Positions 28,302 to 38,854 of a stretch of DNA of 63,224 bases are shown here, in pieces. Every line of letters begins with the position of its first letter. Positions within the stretch are counted from its first letter, which is position 1. The DNA is from CAJXUU01 sp963975265 (GTDB taxonomy: Bacteria; Bacteroidota; Bacteroidia; Chitinophagales; Saprospiraceae). The stretch covers positions 1 through 63,224 of the forward strand of contig CAXBGT010000005.1 of assembly GCA_963975265.1 (NCBI GenBank), read 5' to 3'. Under the pieces are notes generated by a model, which worked only from the letters and a program-made list of their open reading frames with translations, was not told the DNA's origin and made no database searches. The position numbers and the translations under genes are program-made.

Positions 28302-31300
28302 TTATAGTCCTGTTGGGTCAAATCTCCTATTAACACCAAACCATTTCAATGATTTTTCAATTCCTAAATCAGGTGCGGAAATATGGAAAATATAAACACC
28401 ACTTGCTATAGGGATACCCTTATTATTCGTTAAGTTCCATTCTAACGCCGGAGCGATTTGAGATTCCGCAAGTGCTGGATTATTACCATCATTCAAAAAT
28501 GGCATTGCATCTCTATTGAATTGTTGGATAAACTTACCATCAAGTGTGTAAATTGTTACTATTGCCCTCGTAGGAAGATTTGTAACTTTTATGATATTCT
28601 CAAACTGATTTTGCTCATAAGCCGAATATGCATAGTATGGATTAGGCACGATTTGAACATTATCCAATGCATTAGAAAACTCTGCAGGTTCAACATCTCT
28701 AGCTTCAACATTTCCAAAGGCAAATTCATATACAGGTAATGCACCTACACCAACAAATTTATTTGAACTCCCAGGTTTATCAAGATCGAGCTCTTTGTTA
28801 TACCCATTCTGAACTCTCAACCTTACAGTAAGGTCATTTGGAATCAGACCTTCTTCTAATGACAACAGTGGCTCCATTGGCACAGGCATTGCAGTCCAAG
28901 TGATAACGGCTACTCCATCAATGTTTTTAGAAGCACTACTACTCTCAAATTTTTCGTAAAGAACATCACAACCATCATACGGTTGTCTAGTAACATAAAT
29001 GTAATGTTGACCACCAACAAACTGGTCATATATACCATTCCCTCCGAAAGCCTGAAACTGCCCTCTAGCAAATAATTCAGTAGAAGGATTCCAAATCAAA
29101 TCATCTCCATTACCTGTATTATATCTAATACCGTCCCAGCCGGAAAATCCACTTAATATAGTATTGATTTGCTCATCAGCTTCATCTGTAAAAATTGAAT
29201 TTTCACCAAAGAAGATATTTAGCCTTTCGCCAGTTTCTACATCAATAGCATATCCCGGAAAATAACTTTTACCCATTTCGATGTTTCCATCTTCGTCCAA
29301 TGCACCCGTTGGTACACCATTCTCATCAATCGACGGAGTCTGTCTCAAATCAAACTGTTCAGCCTCCCCAATAGTACCTGGATTTATATCTTCATATTCC
29401 TCTACAGCGGTTTCTACAACTATACACTCACTCCATTTAGATTTGTCACTTGTGAATACGATATTAACGTTATTCAAATCCCTAAATTGCAGTTTATTCT
29501 GACTTGCGATTGAACTAAAAGTTTTACCCATCTCTCCTTTCCATCCGGGAGTAAGGTAAAATCCTGATTCAGCATCTTCTATATACCTAGTTGATCTCAT
29601 AGGAACAAAGTATCCATCATCTATAGTAGAAAGTGCATCCTTAGGATCTGTCTCTACATCACTGTTTACATATCCGAAGAGGCCTAATGTAAATTCGTCA
29701 TCTTCGCCTTCATTAAGAATGATCTCAGTTCCAGAGAATGCAGGTACTGCATTGAACCACTCTATACCACCACCATCAGCATACTCATATACTTGTGTAA
29801 TTGCACCATTTGATTCATCAAACTGGCTACCTGGCTCTCCAACTTGGTTTACCGAAAGAGAAAATCCTTGTCCATAAATTATTTGCTCATTAAGTTGTTC
29901 AATAGATTTTTCAGAAGCAATAACTTCACCTGTAATAGTATTAGTCAATACCCATCTAGCTCCTTTTTCAATAGCAGAACTACCGTTTGCATTTTCACCC
30001 AAAGCAATCTTTGGGTCTAATTTTGCATCGTCGTATGCACCAACTATTTCCAATCTATAAGCACCATCTTTTATATTCAATGGATCAATAACAGTAGGAT
30101 TAATAGGGCCGTTTCCAGCTTTATAGGTAAGTTGTACTAATGCCGTACCATCTGTTCCAAATGAATCTAGTTCTATTGAACCATCCAATATTGCTTCCAT
30201 TGTTCCATCCTCAAGTACTAGTGCATTGACTCCAGTACCTACTCCCTGTACTCTTGTTACTGCAGCTTCTTGGCCATATGCTGTTTGTAATTCTTTATAT
30301 ACTACGGGTCTTGGAGTGAAAGTGTATACTTGCACATTCCGTCTTCCTTCAAGGTATGACTTGTTTTGGCCTTTATCTATACCTTCTTCAGCAGAAAGGT
30401 CGAATTGCTTATAATTATTGTAAGCATAAGCCAAGACAGTATAGTAGTAATTCTTATGATTTATAAGCGTTCTATCACCATTTGCAAACTGATCTGTTCT
30501 TACATTGAATGAATGCTTAATTCCACCATCATCTCCATCTACCTGTCTTTCAGGAATCCACACGGGTGGTTGGCTGTCATCTGGGTTTGGTACTGAAAAC
30601 CAATTGAATATTTCATCCACACCATTTTTGACATCTACTTGTCTTATTAATCTAGAAACTCCGATGTCATCTAACTGTTGCACAGATACATTAGGGTTAG
30701 CTAATTGATAAATCTTATATCCTTCAAATCTGTAAAGTGAATCCATTTCACCCTTTGGTGCTTGAAGGTCAGTCTCTAAGTATTGTTCTCTTGCATTGTT
30801 AGACTCTACTTCTATACTATCGTTTGATAATAATAATACCAATTGTCTATCCAACTCAACACCATACATATCTGGTGCATCTGGACCGTCTGTAATATCA
30901 AAACAATTATCAAATAAAGCTTGAGCTAAATCATCAGCAAATTGTAATCTATCAATACTTGGACAAGGATAAGTTATACTTGGTACGAATACCGCTCCAA
31001 TAATCAACTCATTTTTAGCACCTGGTTGTAATAATAACGGACCTGTAGCCTGTACAGTTCTTCTATCATCGAACGGAAGATCCGCAGTACACATTGACCA
31101 TCCATTTTCATCGTCTGGAGCATCGGGAAATACATATCTTACTGTATCAGTTTTTGCAGGATCAAATCCTGAATCACCAAAAGATACTGCAGTTCCATCA
31201 GACCAAAGACCTCTCAAAATATTATAAAATTCAGTATCTTGATTTGGATCAGTTGTAGCTGGAGGAGGATTACTAACTCCTCTGTTCTGATAAACAAAGG

Positions 31301-32525
31301 AAGTCATTCCCAGTTCTATCAATGTATCTCCTTCTCCTGTTCCAATCTCTACCATTTGTAGACAAACTGTACTATCCTCATTGAGTATAATTTCATCATT
31401 TTCATCTCTACAGAATGCTCTTGGTGCTCTTGGTCCTCTAAAATAGTCAATTCCCAAAATCGGCACATCGTTTTTGTATGTTAAAACTCCATTACATTCA
31501 ATACCTGGGCTACCATCTGTTGCATCTTCATTATATACATATCCTAAGCTTCTTTCTACATCACATCCGATGTAATCATCCTCAGAACATCCCAAATCTG
31601 GATCTACCCACATAGCAAAATAACAATCTCTAATATCATCGGTCGCTTTGTTGATCAATTTATATCTGTAGAAAGTCATGTCATTTACCTCGTCATTCGT
31701 AGCATAACCAAACGCTTGCACTTGCACTTCCATTTGAATAGCCGTTGCATTCGTTAGTCCGTGAACACCCCCATTATCATTATATAACCAAAATACAACC
31801 TCATCAGGCAGAAGTTCTCTAGCCCTTCCTCTATTTTCGGCTTCACATCCAACAATGTCAATAACTGGAAAATCTCCTTGACACGGGTCATAACCATCGC
31901 CATCCTCATCCCAGAAATCAGCTAAATTTTGGTCAGGAAGGTCAAAATCAAATCTTTCTCTCCAGTACGGGTTCCCTCTCGCTGGCCAATATTTAATAGC
32001 ATCCGGAATATCGTCACAGTTAAACTCATCTCCTAGTTTATCATAAGCTGCAATATGCTTTAATATATCAGCACCCTTCACGCTAAAAAACTGATCCCAG
32101 TTCTCGCACACCGTCGCGTCTGTTTGGCCTTCATCATCCAATGGTCCTGGGTACCAATCCGTATTGGCTCCTGTAGCATATTGAACTCCGGCTAATTTCA
32201 ACGATCCATTTGGATCCACACCTCCAATCCATACACCACCTGCAAATATTGAAGATACTTCGTCAAATCCAGGTGCTGGCTTAGGTACGATATATCTACC
32301 ATCTTCTTTGTTCCACCAGATGTCACCACCTGTCAAAAGTCTAGCTCTTACATTATTGATCTCGAGATCTGTATTCGCTTGCGCTGGTTGGCAATTCATT
32401 CTAGCGGATGAAAACTGTACTTTGTCTTTCATCTTTTCTAGCTGCTCAGGATTATTCCTTGCATCCATTGTTACAATGGAGAAGAGCAATGCCGCTATAA
32501 ATAATATTTTTGTCTTAATTTTCAT
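28302..32525 (-). CDS. 1,407-residue secreted protein with FlgD/T9SS-like C-terminus
   Basis: The protein has a signal peptide (MKIKTKILFIAALLFSIVTMDA). A long unique region opens with SSIFAGGVWIGGVDPNG and is rich in Asp, Gly and aromatic residues. The C-terminal segment contains VQIVPNPYYAYSAYE, IVTIYTLDGKFIQQFNRD, NNKGIPIASGVYIFHI and EKSLKWFGV. That block has the order of a T9SS sorting domain or FlgD-like Ig fold (PNP, IYxLDG, GVY) but ends with an extra RRFDPTGL. Homologues are widespread in Bacteroidota next to a TonB receptor and a PorV-like protein, as here; function is unestablished. It lies 51 bp after the receptor gene and 62 bp before the PorV-family gene, probably one operon. 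Confidence 0.8.
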   Translation of the reverse strand: MKIKTKILFIAALLFSIVTMDARNNPEQLEKMKDKVQFSSARMNCQPAQANTDLEINNVRARLLTGGDIWWNKEDGRYIVPKPAPGFDEVSSIFAGGVWIGGVDPNGSLKLAGVQYATGANTDWYPGPLDDEGQTDATVCENWDQFFSVKGADILKHIAAYDKLGDEFNCDDIPDAIKYWPARGNPYWRERFDFDLPDQNLADFWDEDGDGYDPCQGDFPVIDIVGCEAENRGRARELLPDEVVFWLYNDNGGVHGLTNATAIQMEVQVQAFGYATNDEVNDMTFYRYKLINKATDDIRDCYFAMWVDPDLGCSEDDYIGCDVERSLGYVYNEDATDGSPGIECNGVLTYKNDVPILGIDYFRGPRAPRAFCRDENDEIILNEDSTVCLQMVEIGTGEGDTLIELGMTSFVYQNRGVSNPPPATTDPNQDTEFYNILRGLWSDGTAVSFGDSGFDPAKTDTVRYVFPDAPDDENGWSMCTADLPFDDRRTVQATGPLLLQPGAKNELIIGAVFVPSITYPCPSIDRLQFADDLAQALFDNCFDITDGPDAPDMYGVELDRQLVLLLSNDSIEVESNNAREQYLETDLQAPKGEMDSLYRFEGYKIYQLANPNVSVQQLDDIGVSRLIRQVDVKNGVDEIFNWFSVPNPDDSQPPVWIPERQVDGDDGGIKHSFNVRTDQFANGDRTLINHKNYYYTVLAYAYNNYKQFDLSAEEGIDKGQNKSYLEGRRNVQVYTFTPRPVVYKELQTAYGQEAAVTRVQGVGTGVNALVLEDGTMEAILDGSIELDSFGTDGTALVQLTYKAGNGPINPTVIDPLNIKDGAYRLEIVGAYDDAKLDPKIALGENANGSSAIEKGARWVLTNTITGEVIASEKSIEQLNEQIIYGQGFSLSVNQVGEPGSQFDESNGAITQVYEYADGGGIEWFNAVPAFSGTEIILNEGEDDEFTLGLFGYVNSDVETDPKDALSTIDDGYFVPMRSTRYIEDAESGFYLTPGWKGEMGKTFSSIASQNKLQFRDLNNVNIVFTSDKSKWSECIVVETAVEEYEDINPGTIGEAEQFDLRQTPSIDENGVPTGALDEDGNIEMGKSYFPGYAIDVETGERLNIFFGENSIFTDEADEQINTILSGFSGWDGIRYNTGNGDDLIWNPSTELFARGQFQAFGGNGIYDQFVGGQHYIYVTRQPYDGCDVLYEKFESSSASKNIDGVAVITWTAMPVPMEPLLSLEEGLIPNDLTVRLRVQNGYNKELDLDKPGSSNKFVGVGALPVYEFAFGNVEARDVEPAEFSNALDNVQIVPNPYYAYSAYEQNQFENIIKVTNLPTRAIVTIYTLDGKFIQQFNRDAMPFLNDGNNPALAESQIAPALEWNLTNNKGIPIASGVYIFHISAPDLGIEKSLKWFGVNRRFDPTGL

Positions 32526-32576
32526 ATCTATATTATTTTAGATAATTTTTATTTTCTATTCTTTCGAGAATCTATT

Positions 32577-35500
32577 TTAGAAATCCATTATTAATCCTAG
32601 ATAAATTCTTCTAGGTAATGTGAAGTTTGAGAATGAATCTAATCTCCAGTTATATGCAGCCAAGTAAGATTCTTCACTTCTGTTTTGGCTATTTATCTGA
32701 TCTACAGTATCTGTACCGAAACTAGAGATTAAATATCCATCATCTTCAGGATCACCTGTGAATGGGAATACATTTCTTACATTTCTAATATCAAATACAT
32801 TCTGAACTCTCAAGTATGCATTAAAGAACATTTTCTTCTCAGAAGTTACATTTACTGCAAATCTCTTATCTACACGCATGTCCATGTTGAATGTCCAAGG
32901 AAGTCTTGATCCATTGATAGCTCCTTTGAAACCTGCACCTCCAAATTGTCTTACAACATTTCTTCTAGTGTATGGTCTACCTGATATAGCTGAGATATTG
33001 AAGTTAATTCCAGCATCTGCAAATAAATTAAGGTCCCCAATTTTAGGTCCATTATAAGTCTTTGCACTTCCATATCTGTAATCAATAACGGCAGTAATTC
33101 TGTGTCTTTCATCAAAGGAAAGTGGAATCAAGTTTCTTATTATACCTCTGTTGTTAATTCCTCTAGATGAATTGGCATCTGAACCCGATCCATCAGCAAA
33201 TTGTAAAGTATAAGTAGCTGATAATTCCAAGTTACTTGTTCTTCTTCTATCATACGAGAAAGAAAAACCCTTAGTTGTACCAAAATCCAAGTTACCATAT
33301 GACTCATATGAGTTAACCGGTGCTGGTAGGTTAGCATATACTCTCGCTTGAATCAAATCTTTTTGCTCTTTATAGTAAGCTGAGATTTTCATCGCAGAAG
33401 AATTTGTCAATTTTTGCTGGAACCCAACCTCGTAGTCAATCGTTCTAACTGGCTTAAGGTTTGGATTGTTAAGTAAGTTTCCAGACGCTCTTTCGAAGTA
33501 GAAGTAATCTACTGCAGTCTGGATCGTATTAGTAGTAGGTCTTTGGTACAACACATCATAGTGAGCAAAGAAACCCGCTTCATCCGAAATAGGGAATGAG
33601 AATGCCAATCTAGGCATGAAATTTAGTTGTGGCTCATAATCCTCAAATGATCTATTGGTATCAAATTCTTCTGTTTTGATTGAAGGTGCATCAGGGTTCT
33701 TAATTGATGGATAAACTAATCCTCCGCCAAATAGCACATTTCCACCAGAAACTGAAGTTCCATCAGGTAAAAACCAATTATCACCCTGTCTATACCCAAC
33801 AACATTGGTAGATCTTTCCCCTTCTAAGTATACTTTATAATCGTTATCTACAGTTCCGGGCTTAGTTTGGTCTGTATTAATTGCGAAAAATTCTTCCGCA
33901 GAATTAATCTCATATAGTGAATAAGGATCTTTCAATACTTTAGTGTTCGCATCGTAGTAATCCATTCTTACACCTACTCTGAAAATGATATCTCTGAAAG
34001 AGAATTTATCTTGGATATAAGCTGCACCATAGATTGGATTAAATGCTGCAGATGCAAAATTTCTAACTCCATCAGCATCTTTACTTGTAAAGAAATCATC
34101 GAACTGTACATTTCCAGATAATTTATTTCCTAGGTAATCATATCCATAGTAACCAACTAAACCTTGGTTAGTAAGCTCTGCTGCTGAAAACATGTCTAAC
34201 GAAAGTAAGTTGGGGTCTATTCCATCGATATTTACATAATCAATCAAATTGTCTCCTGTCAATTCTCTTACTTTTCTATAAAATTTGTTGTCTTCATTTA
34301 TAGTAATGGCTGGAGCATATGTTTCTACGGGTTGTAATACACCTCCTATTAAAAAAGAATCTACTGATACTACATTGTCTCCATCTATACCATTAATATG
34401 ATTGTTTATTGATGATCTAGCTAAATCCCACAGTCCATTAGGGTTTACATTCCACGCTCTATTTGTTCTTTGTTCGTATAAGAATCCAAACTGAATACTA
34501 TGTCTTCCTTTTTTAGAGCCTCCAGGCAAAAAATCAAATCCACTAGTTACATTAATAGAAAGAATGTCATTTTCTCCTTTTCCGAAACCATTATACACTC
34601 TTCCAACATTATTATATAAACCCCATGCATCTGACGTTTCAGTTTCAAGGAATCCATTAATTGTATTATACTGAGATAAAATTGGGTTTATCTCTGTATT
34701 TGCAATGTAATCTCCTTCATTTTCTGCATACCCTAAGTGCCCAAAAAATCCACCAAAGGGAAACTGAGGAAGTTTATCCACATCGCCTTGATATGAAGCG
34801 GTGTCATTTACGATACCATAATTTGGTGTCCATGATAATGGAGTCTCACCAAAATATCCATAATTGAACAATTTGTCTTTGTGGATTGGATCTTCAGTTC
34901 TGTTGTTTCTTCTTTCGAATGATCCTTGAAGCGTATAGTACAAGTTTCTAATAGCAGTATTTCTTGCTGCCTTTTCTTCATCCGTTGCGTCAGGATCTGA
35001 AATTCCTTGTCTACCTAACTTATGTCTGAATCTAATGTTAGCTCTATATCCATCTGTATATTGAAAAGGATTTCTTGTCCAGTTTAACAATTGATTTGCT
35101 TCCCCTAGTCCAAATTGATCAGTAGCCTTATCATAAGATCCAGATAGGGTAAGATCTATATTGTCAGATATTCTAGCATCTATTTTACCTGTTACAGCAA
35201 GATCTTGTCTTGATTCATTTGGCCTTGCTTTTACTAAATCCGGTTTCTGCTCACTGTCATTTGTGATACCTTCCAATGATGGAAAAACAGATTCGCCAAT
35301 AGTGAGAGTTGGGTTCGCCTCTAGATCTCTGATCACCTCTTCAGACGCTCTATATACTCCACCCGCTGTCGGAAAGTTATCCGCTACATCTCTATACTGA
35401 CCTGAGAACCTATATCCTATTATTGATTGACCTTCATCATTCTTTAATATTGGACCACTGATGTTACCAGCTATTAAGTTATATCCATAGCCATCTAGGT

Positions 35501-36206
35501 ATTCAGAAGTCTCTACTTCCAATCCACCAGAAAACTTAGATGACGGACCTTTTGATGTCAATGAAATAGCTCCCCCTACAAGATCACCATATTTTGCTTC
35601 TACACCTCCAGTGATTACTTGGAGTTGATCAATCTCTGATTGAGGTATCAATCCAGATACTCTTACACCATCTACATAGTATACAGTACCGTTCGATCTT
35701 GATCCTCTTATCGAGATAGCTCCTCCATCTGTAGATGCAATACCTGCAGTAGTTGCGGCAATAGCATTTATACTTTTAGTAGGCAATGATCGAATCGCTT
35801 CAGCCGTAACAGTTGCACCACTTGTAGTATTATCAATTTCGATCAATGGCACTTTGTATGCCTTAATTTCTACGGCTTCGAAAAGTACTCCCTCTGAAAT
35901 ATCAAAATCAAGTCTGTTGGTTCGTCCAGCGTTAATAATAACTCCAACTTGACGCTGAGGTGTGTAACCAATGTAACTCGCCTCGATATCATACGTACCC
36001 GGATCGAGATTAGAGGAAAAGTAATTACCATCTAAGTCCGTTTCCGTTCCAGAGATGAGTACATCATTTTTATACAAGGCTATAGTTCCAAATAGTATGG
36101 CCTCTCCAGAAGCCGCATCTGTTACTTTTCCTTCTAATGATGTCTGTGCTAACATACCTGTGATAGATATAGATGACAACACAAATAATAGTAGAATTCT
36201 TTTCAT
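32577..36206 (-). CDS. TonB-dependent receptor with carboxypeptidase regulatory-like domain
   Basis: The 1,209-residue outer-membrane receptor has a signal peptide (MKRILLLFVLSSISITGMLA). A CarboxypepD_reg-like domain follows at about residues 23-110 (SLEGKVTDAASGEAILFGTIALYK). The plug spans about 120-225 (GAISIRGSRSNGTVYYVDGVRV, QLQVITGGVEAKYGDLVGGAISL), and a large barrel ends in RRIYLGLIMDF. It lacks an obvious SusD partner, so it is not a standard glycan importer. Instead it heads a unit with the 1,407-residue secreted protein and a PorV-family protein. The cargo is unknown; it may move a substrate or interact with the secreted protein at the surface, which is inference from gene order. 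Confidence 0.93.
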   Translation of the reverse strand: MKRILLLFVLSSISITGMLAQTSLEGKVTDAASGEAILFGTIALYKNDVLISGTETDLDGNYFSSNLDPGTYDIEASYIGYTPQRQVGVIINAGRTNRLDFDISEGVLFEAVEIKAYKVPLIEIDNTTSGATVTAEAIRSLPTKSINAIAATTAGIASTDGGAISIRGSRSNGTVYYVDGVRVSGLIPQSEIDQLQVITGGVEAKYGDLVGGAISLTSKGPSSKFSGGLEVETSEYLDGYGYNLIAGNISGPILKNDEGQSIIGYRFSGQYRDVADNFPTAGGVYRASEEVIRDLEANPTLTIGESVFPSLEGITNDSEQKPDLVKARPNESRQDLAVTGKIDARISDNIDLTLSGSYDKATDQFGLGEANQLLNWTRNPFQYTDGYRANIRFRHKLGRQGISDPDATDEEKAARNTAIRNLYYTLQGSFERRNNRTEDPIHKDKLFNYGYFGETPLSWTPNYGIVNDTASYQGDVDKLPQFPFGGFFGHLGYAENEGDYIANTEINPILSQYNTINGFLETETSDAWGLYNNVGRVYNGFGKGENDILSINVTSGFDFLPGGSKKGRHSIQFGFLYEQRTNRAWNVNPNGLWDLARSSINNHINGIDGDNVVSVDSFLIGGVLQPVETYAPAITINEDNKFYRKVRELTGDNLIDYVNIDGIDPNLLSLDMFSAAELTNQGLVGYYGYDYLGNKLSGNVQFDDFFTSKDADGVRNFASAAFNPIYGAAYIQDKFSFRDIIFRVGVRMDYYDANTKVLKDPYSLYEINSAEEFFAINTDQTKPGTVDNDYKVYLEGERSTNVVGYRQGDNWFLPDGTSVSGGNVLFGGGLVYPSIKNPDAPSIKTEEFDTNRSFEDYEPQLNFMPRLAFSFPISDEAGFFAHYDVLYQRPTTNTIQTAVDYFYFERASGNLLNNPNLKPVRTIDYEVGFQQKLTNSSAMKISAYYKEQKDLIQARVYANLPAPVNSYESYGNLDFGTTKGFSFSYDRRRTSNLELSATYTLQFADGSGSDANSSRGINNRGIIRNLIPLSFDERHRITAVIDYRYGSAKTYNGPKIGDLNLFADAGINFNISAISGRPYTRRNVVRQFGGAGFKGAINGSRLPWTFNMDMRVDKRFAVNVTSEKKMFFNAYLRVQNVFDIRNVRNVFPFTGDPEDDGYLISSFGTDTVDQINSQNRSEESYLAAYNWRLDSFSNFTLPRRIYLGLIMDF

Positions 36207-36476
36207 GTTTTAATATGTTTAATAAAGTATCTATTGATTATTTACATACCTTATAGTTCTCTTGTTATTAAGAGAAAATTAACAAAGTCGCAATGTTACG
36301 CAATTAAGCTATAGATACAAAATAATTTTTCCTTACAAATGTCTTCTTCGAAACAGCTTCTTGTCTTTATGTTTAGCTTTTCAAAATTTCATTACCCTCT
36401 AAGTTAGTCAGAAAAGCTTGAAAAACATTTGTATTCTTTACATCAATTATATATTATTTTTTCCATTATCCTATTT

Positions 36477-37418
36477 CTATAGACTATTTAAAGCATCATA
36501 CTTTTGAAGCATTACATTGGCAATATTCTCCAACGATTCGCGTGTCCATCCAGCTACATGAGGGCTGAGAACAGTATTATGCAAGGCATACAGTCTAGTA
36601 TAAGTATTGGTCTCACTTTGTGAGTAGGTATGTGGTTTTTCATTTTCAAATACATCGAGACAAGCTCCACCAACCTTTCCGTTTTCAAGTGCTTTAACGA
36701 GATCGATAGTTTTAATAACTTTTCCCCGAGAGGTATTTATTATCATCACCTTGTCTTTACATCGGGTGATAAATTCTTCATCGACTAAATGATGTACTTC
36801 CTTTGTCAATGGTAAATGTAATGATATGATATCTGATCGATTTAAAATGTCTTCTAGAGTAACTCGCTCCACAAAGTCCCATTCTAGACCATAATCCTCT
36901 CGATATTTATCATATGAAATAACGTCAAGTTCCCAAGACGACATTTTTTTTGCAAATTGGCTTCCTGTGTGACCGAATCCAATAATCCCTACCGTTTTTC
37001 CTTTTAATTCCCATCCTCTGTTGAGTTCTCTATTCCATTGAAAGCCTCTCACCTCTCTATCGGCTTGGATGAGATTGTTGGCCAATGTGAGTATCATGCC
37101 CATTGCGTGTTCTGCTACAGCGTTGTTATTTCCAGATGGTGTATTGATTACATGGATTTCTTTCTTAGCGGCATATTCAAGATCGATAATTTCTAACCCT
37201 GACCCTAAACGGCAGAGATACTTTAGATTTTCAGCTTTATCAATGGTTTCAGGAAACATCTTGATCTTACTATTGATTACCGCCACTTCATATTTGTGGA
37301 TAAGGTCTGGCAAGCTTGACATATCAACAGATGTGTCGTAATCCACTAGGTAGCCTCTTGCTTCTAATCCAGATATCAATGATGGATGGACATAGTCAGT
37401 AATAAGCGCTTTTTTCAT
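36477..37418 (-). CDS. D-2-hydroxyacid dehydrogenase (phosphoglycerate dehydrogenase-like)
   Basis: The 313-residue NAD-dependent enzyme has the nucleotide-binding GFGHTG at about residues 147-152 and the catalytic trio of the family: Arg231 in NTSRGKV, Glu260 in DVFENEKPH and His287 in SPHVAGWT. The length fits SerA-type enzymes without a C-terminal ACT domain. It converts a 2-hydroxyacid to a 2-oxoacid; 3-phosphoglycerate is one candidate, but serC and serB are not nearby, so the substrate is open. The signature is DVFENEK rather than DVFxxEP. It is flanked by 270 bp before the TonB receptor gene's start side and about 280 bp of empty sequence upstream. Confidence 0.88.
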   Translation of the reverse strand: MKKALITDYVHPSLISGLEARGYLVDYDTSVDMSSLPDLIHKYEVAVINSKIKMFPETIDKAENLKYLCRLGSGLEIIDLEYAAKKEIHVINTPSGNNNAVAEHAMGMILTLANNLIQADREVRGFQWNRELNRGWELKGKTVGIIGFGHTGSQFAKKMSSWELDVISYDKYREDYGLEWDFVERVTLEDILNRSDIISLHLPLTKEVHHLVDEEFITRCKDKVMIINTSRGKVIKTIDLVKALENGKVGGACLDVFENEKPHTYSQSETNTYTRLYALHNTVLSPHVAGWTRESLENIANVMLQKYDALNSL

Positions 37419-37698
37419 TATACGAAGATAATAATTTGGCTTAGAAGCTAACTATCATCTTTGACAATGTAATATGACAAATTGCACAACCATTGTCGAG
37501 ATCCGTTTCATTTTATAATCGACCCCTCTCAGCTCAGGCCTACATTTCGTTTTCTGACGTTTGCCTAAGTTCGAAATCGGACCATTTGGCCTATTATGTT
37601 TCTGACCCTCCCTTTCGAATAAATTTAAAGAAAAGTGCAATGTGGATTACACTCAACTTACTTCTTAATATCCTGTCAAAAGCCTAACGGTTCTAATT

Positions 37699-38847
37699 CT
37701 ATCCTTCAAATAACCATAAAATCGCAGTTGCCAATTCCTTTCTCCATAAAGCCTCATTGTGCTTTCCCCCTTCTATTATCGTCGATTTGAGATGATCGTG
37801 AGCTTGTGGGTTTAATTCAGTTAACTGATTTACTATCTTGAGCATATCAGCATCCATTGATTCACTTTCTTGAGCACCCGCTAGGAAATACATTCTCGAC
37901 TTTTCCAAATTTGAATTTGCTAAGGTGAATTTTTCTAAATCATCAGTGATCCAGAAAGAAGGCGAAAAGACACCAACTTTTCCAAAAACCTCAGGATACT
38001 TCAGACCTGCATAATAAGATATCAAACCTCCCATTGAACTGCCAATCATACTTGTATTCTGCCGATCAGGGAGTGTCCTCAATGTGCTGTCGATATGTGG
38101 TTTGAGATTATCAATGATGAAGCGTAAGTATTTGTCGCCTTCACCACCTCCATACTTCGGATGTATCCACGGGTTATATTCATCCATTCTAGTATCCTCT
38201 CCATTGTCTATTCCAATGACTATGGTGTTAAATCCGTGTTCTGCTGATAGCCTATTTAATGTTTCATCAACTTCCCACTCATCAAGATATGCTGTGGACT
38301 TATCAAAAAGGTTCTGTCCATCATGCATATATATTACTGGATATCTTTCTGTACACGATTCGTATCCTAGAGGAAGGTAGATTCTCACCCCACGATGCCT
38401 GTCCAAAAGTGGCATATAAAACTTTTCTACCATTACATGGACATTCTTGGCTGCTGTAGATTGATATTCTTTCTGGTTATTCCAATTTTCTATTGTTGCA
38501 TAGATCGTATCAGCTTTGAGATCTGAAGTATGCGTTCGATTCTCAATATCCTTGTTATTTGCACCTGTTTCGACCGATTCCCATGATCCTTTAGTAAACT
38601 TGAATAAAATGGTGCCCTTTTGCTTAGGCAAAGTGATGACGTGATAGTTTTCCTCTTTAGACAATTGATAATCAGCTGATCCACCAGACCACCCCTCAAA
38701 ACTACCTGATATAAAAATGTTTTCATTAACATGTAGCGGTTCAGGATATTTATCTACGATAACTGTCAACTGACCAGCTCCGTCTAATTGCAAAGCAAGC
38801 AACAAAATTAAACATGTCAGCTTGTAAATGTTATTTTTTGACATCAT
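37699..38847 (-). CDS. alpha/beta-hydrolase esterase with N-terminal CBM48-like domain, exported
   Basis: The frame is open from 38889, but a longer start would place 14 residues before the signal peptide and overlap the upstream aminopeptidase gene. The Met at 38847 is therefore preferred, 7 bp after that gene's stop. The roughly 382-residue product has an export signal (IYKLTCLILLLALQLDGAGQ). An E-set/CBM48-like domain follows (IFISGSFEGWSGGSADYQL, at about 40-120), then a putative-esterase (esterase D/IroE-like) domain. The nucleophile Ser is in MIGSSMGGLISYY (about residue 271) and the catalytic His probably lies in EGGKHNEALW. Related proteins hydrolyse acyl or siderophore esters; the substrate here is unknown. 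It forms a unit with the M29 aminopeptidase. Confidence 0.82.
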   Translation of the reverse strand: MMSKNNIYKLTCLILLLALQLDGAGQLTVIVDKYPEPLHVNENIFISGSFEGWSGGSADYQLSKEENYHVITLPKQKGTILFKFTKGSWESVETGANNKDIENRTHTSDLKADTIYATIENWNNQKEYQSTAAKNVHVMVEKFYMPLLDRHRGVRIYLPLGYESCTERYPVIYMHDGQNLFDKSTAYLDEWEVDETLNRLSAEHGFNTIVIGIDNGEDTRMDEYNPWIHPKYGGGEGDKYLRFIIDNLKPHIDSTLRTLPDRQNTSMIGSSMGGLISYYAGLKYPEVFGKVGVFSPSFWITDDLEKFTLANSNLEKSRMYFLAGAQESESMDADMLKIVNQLTELNPQAHDHLKSTIIEGGKHNEALWRKELATAILWLFEG

Positions 38848-38854
38848 GAATTTA

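Noticed and set aside
28458..28739. 93-codon plus-strand frame
   Set aside because: It lies opposite the conserved C-terminal coding region of the 1,407-residue secreted protein and shows no independent gene features.
37419..37698. Possible gene (61-codon minus-strand frame at 37455-37640) between hydroxyacid dehydrogenase and esterase
   Set aside because: Somewhat less AT-rich than other gaps, but no start signal, domain or conserved motif could be recognised; may be decayed DNA.
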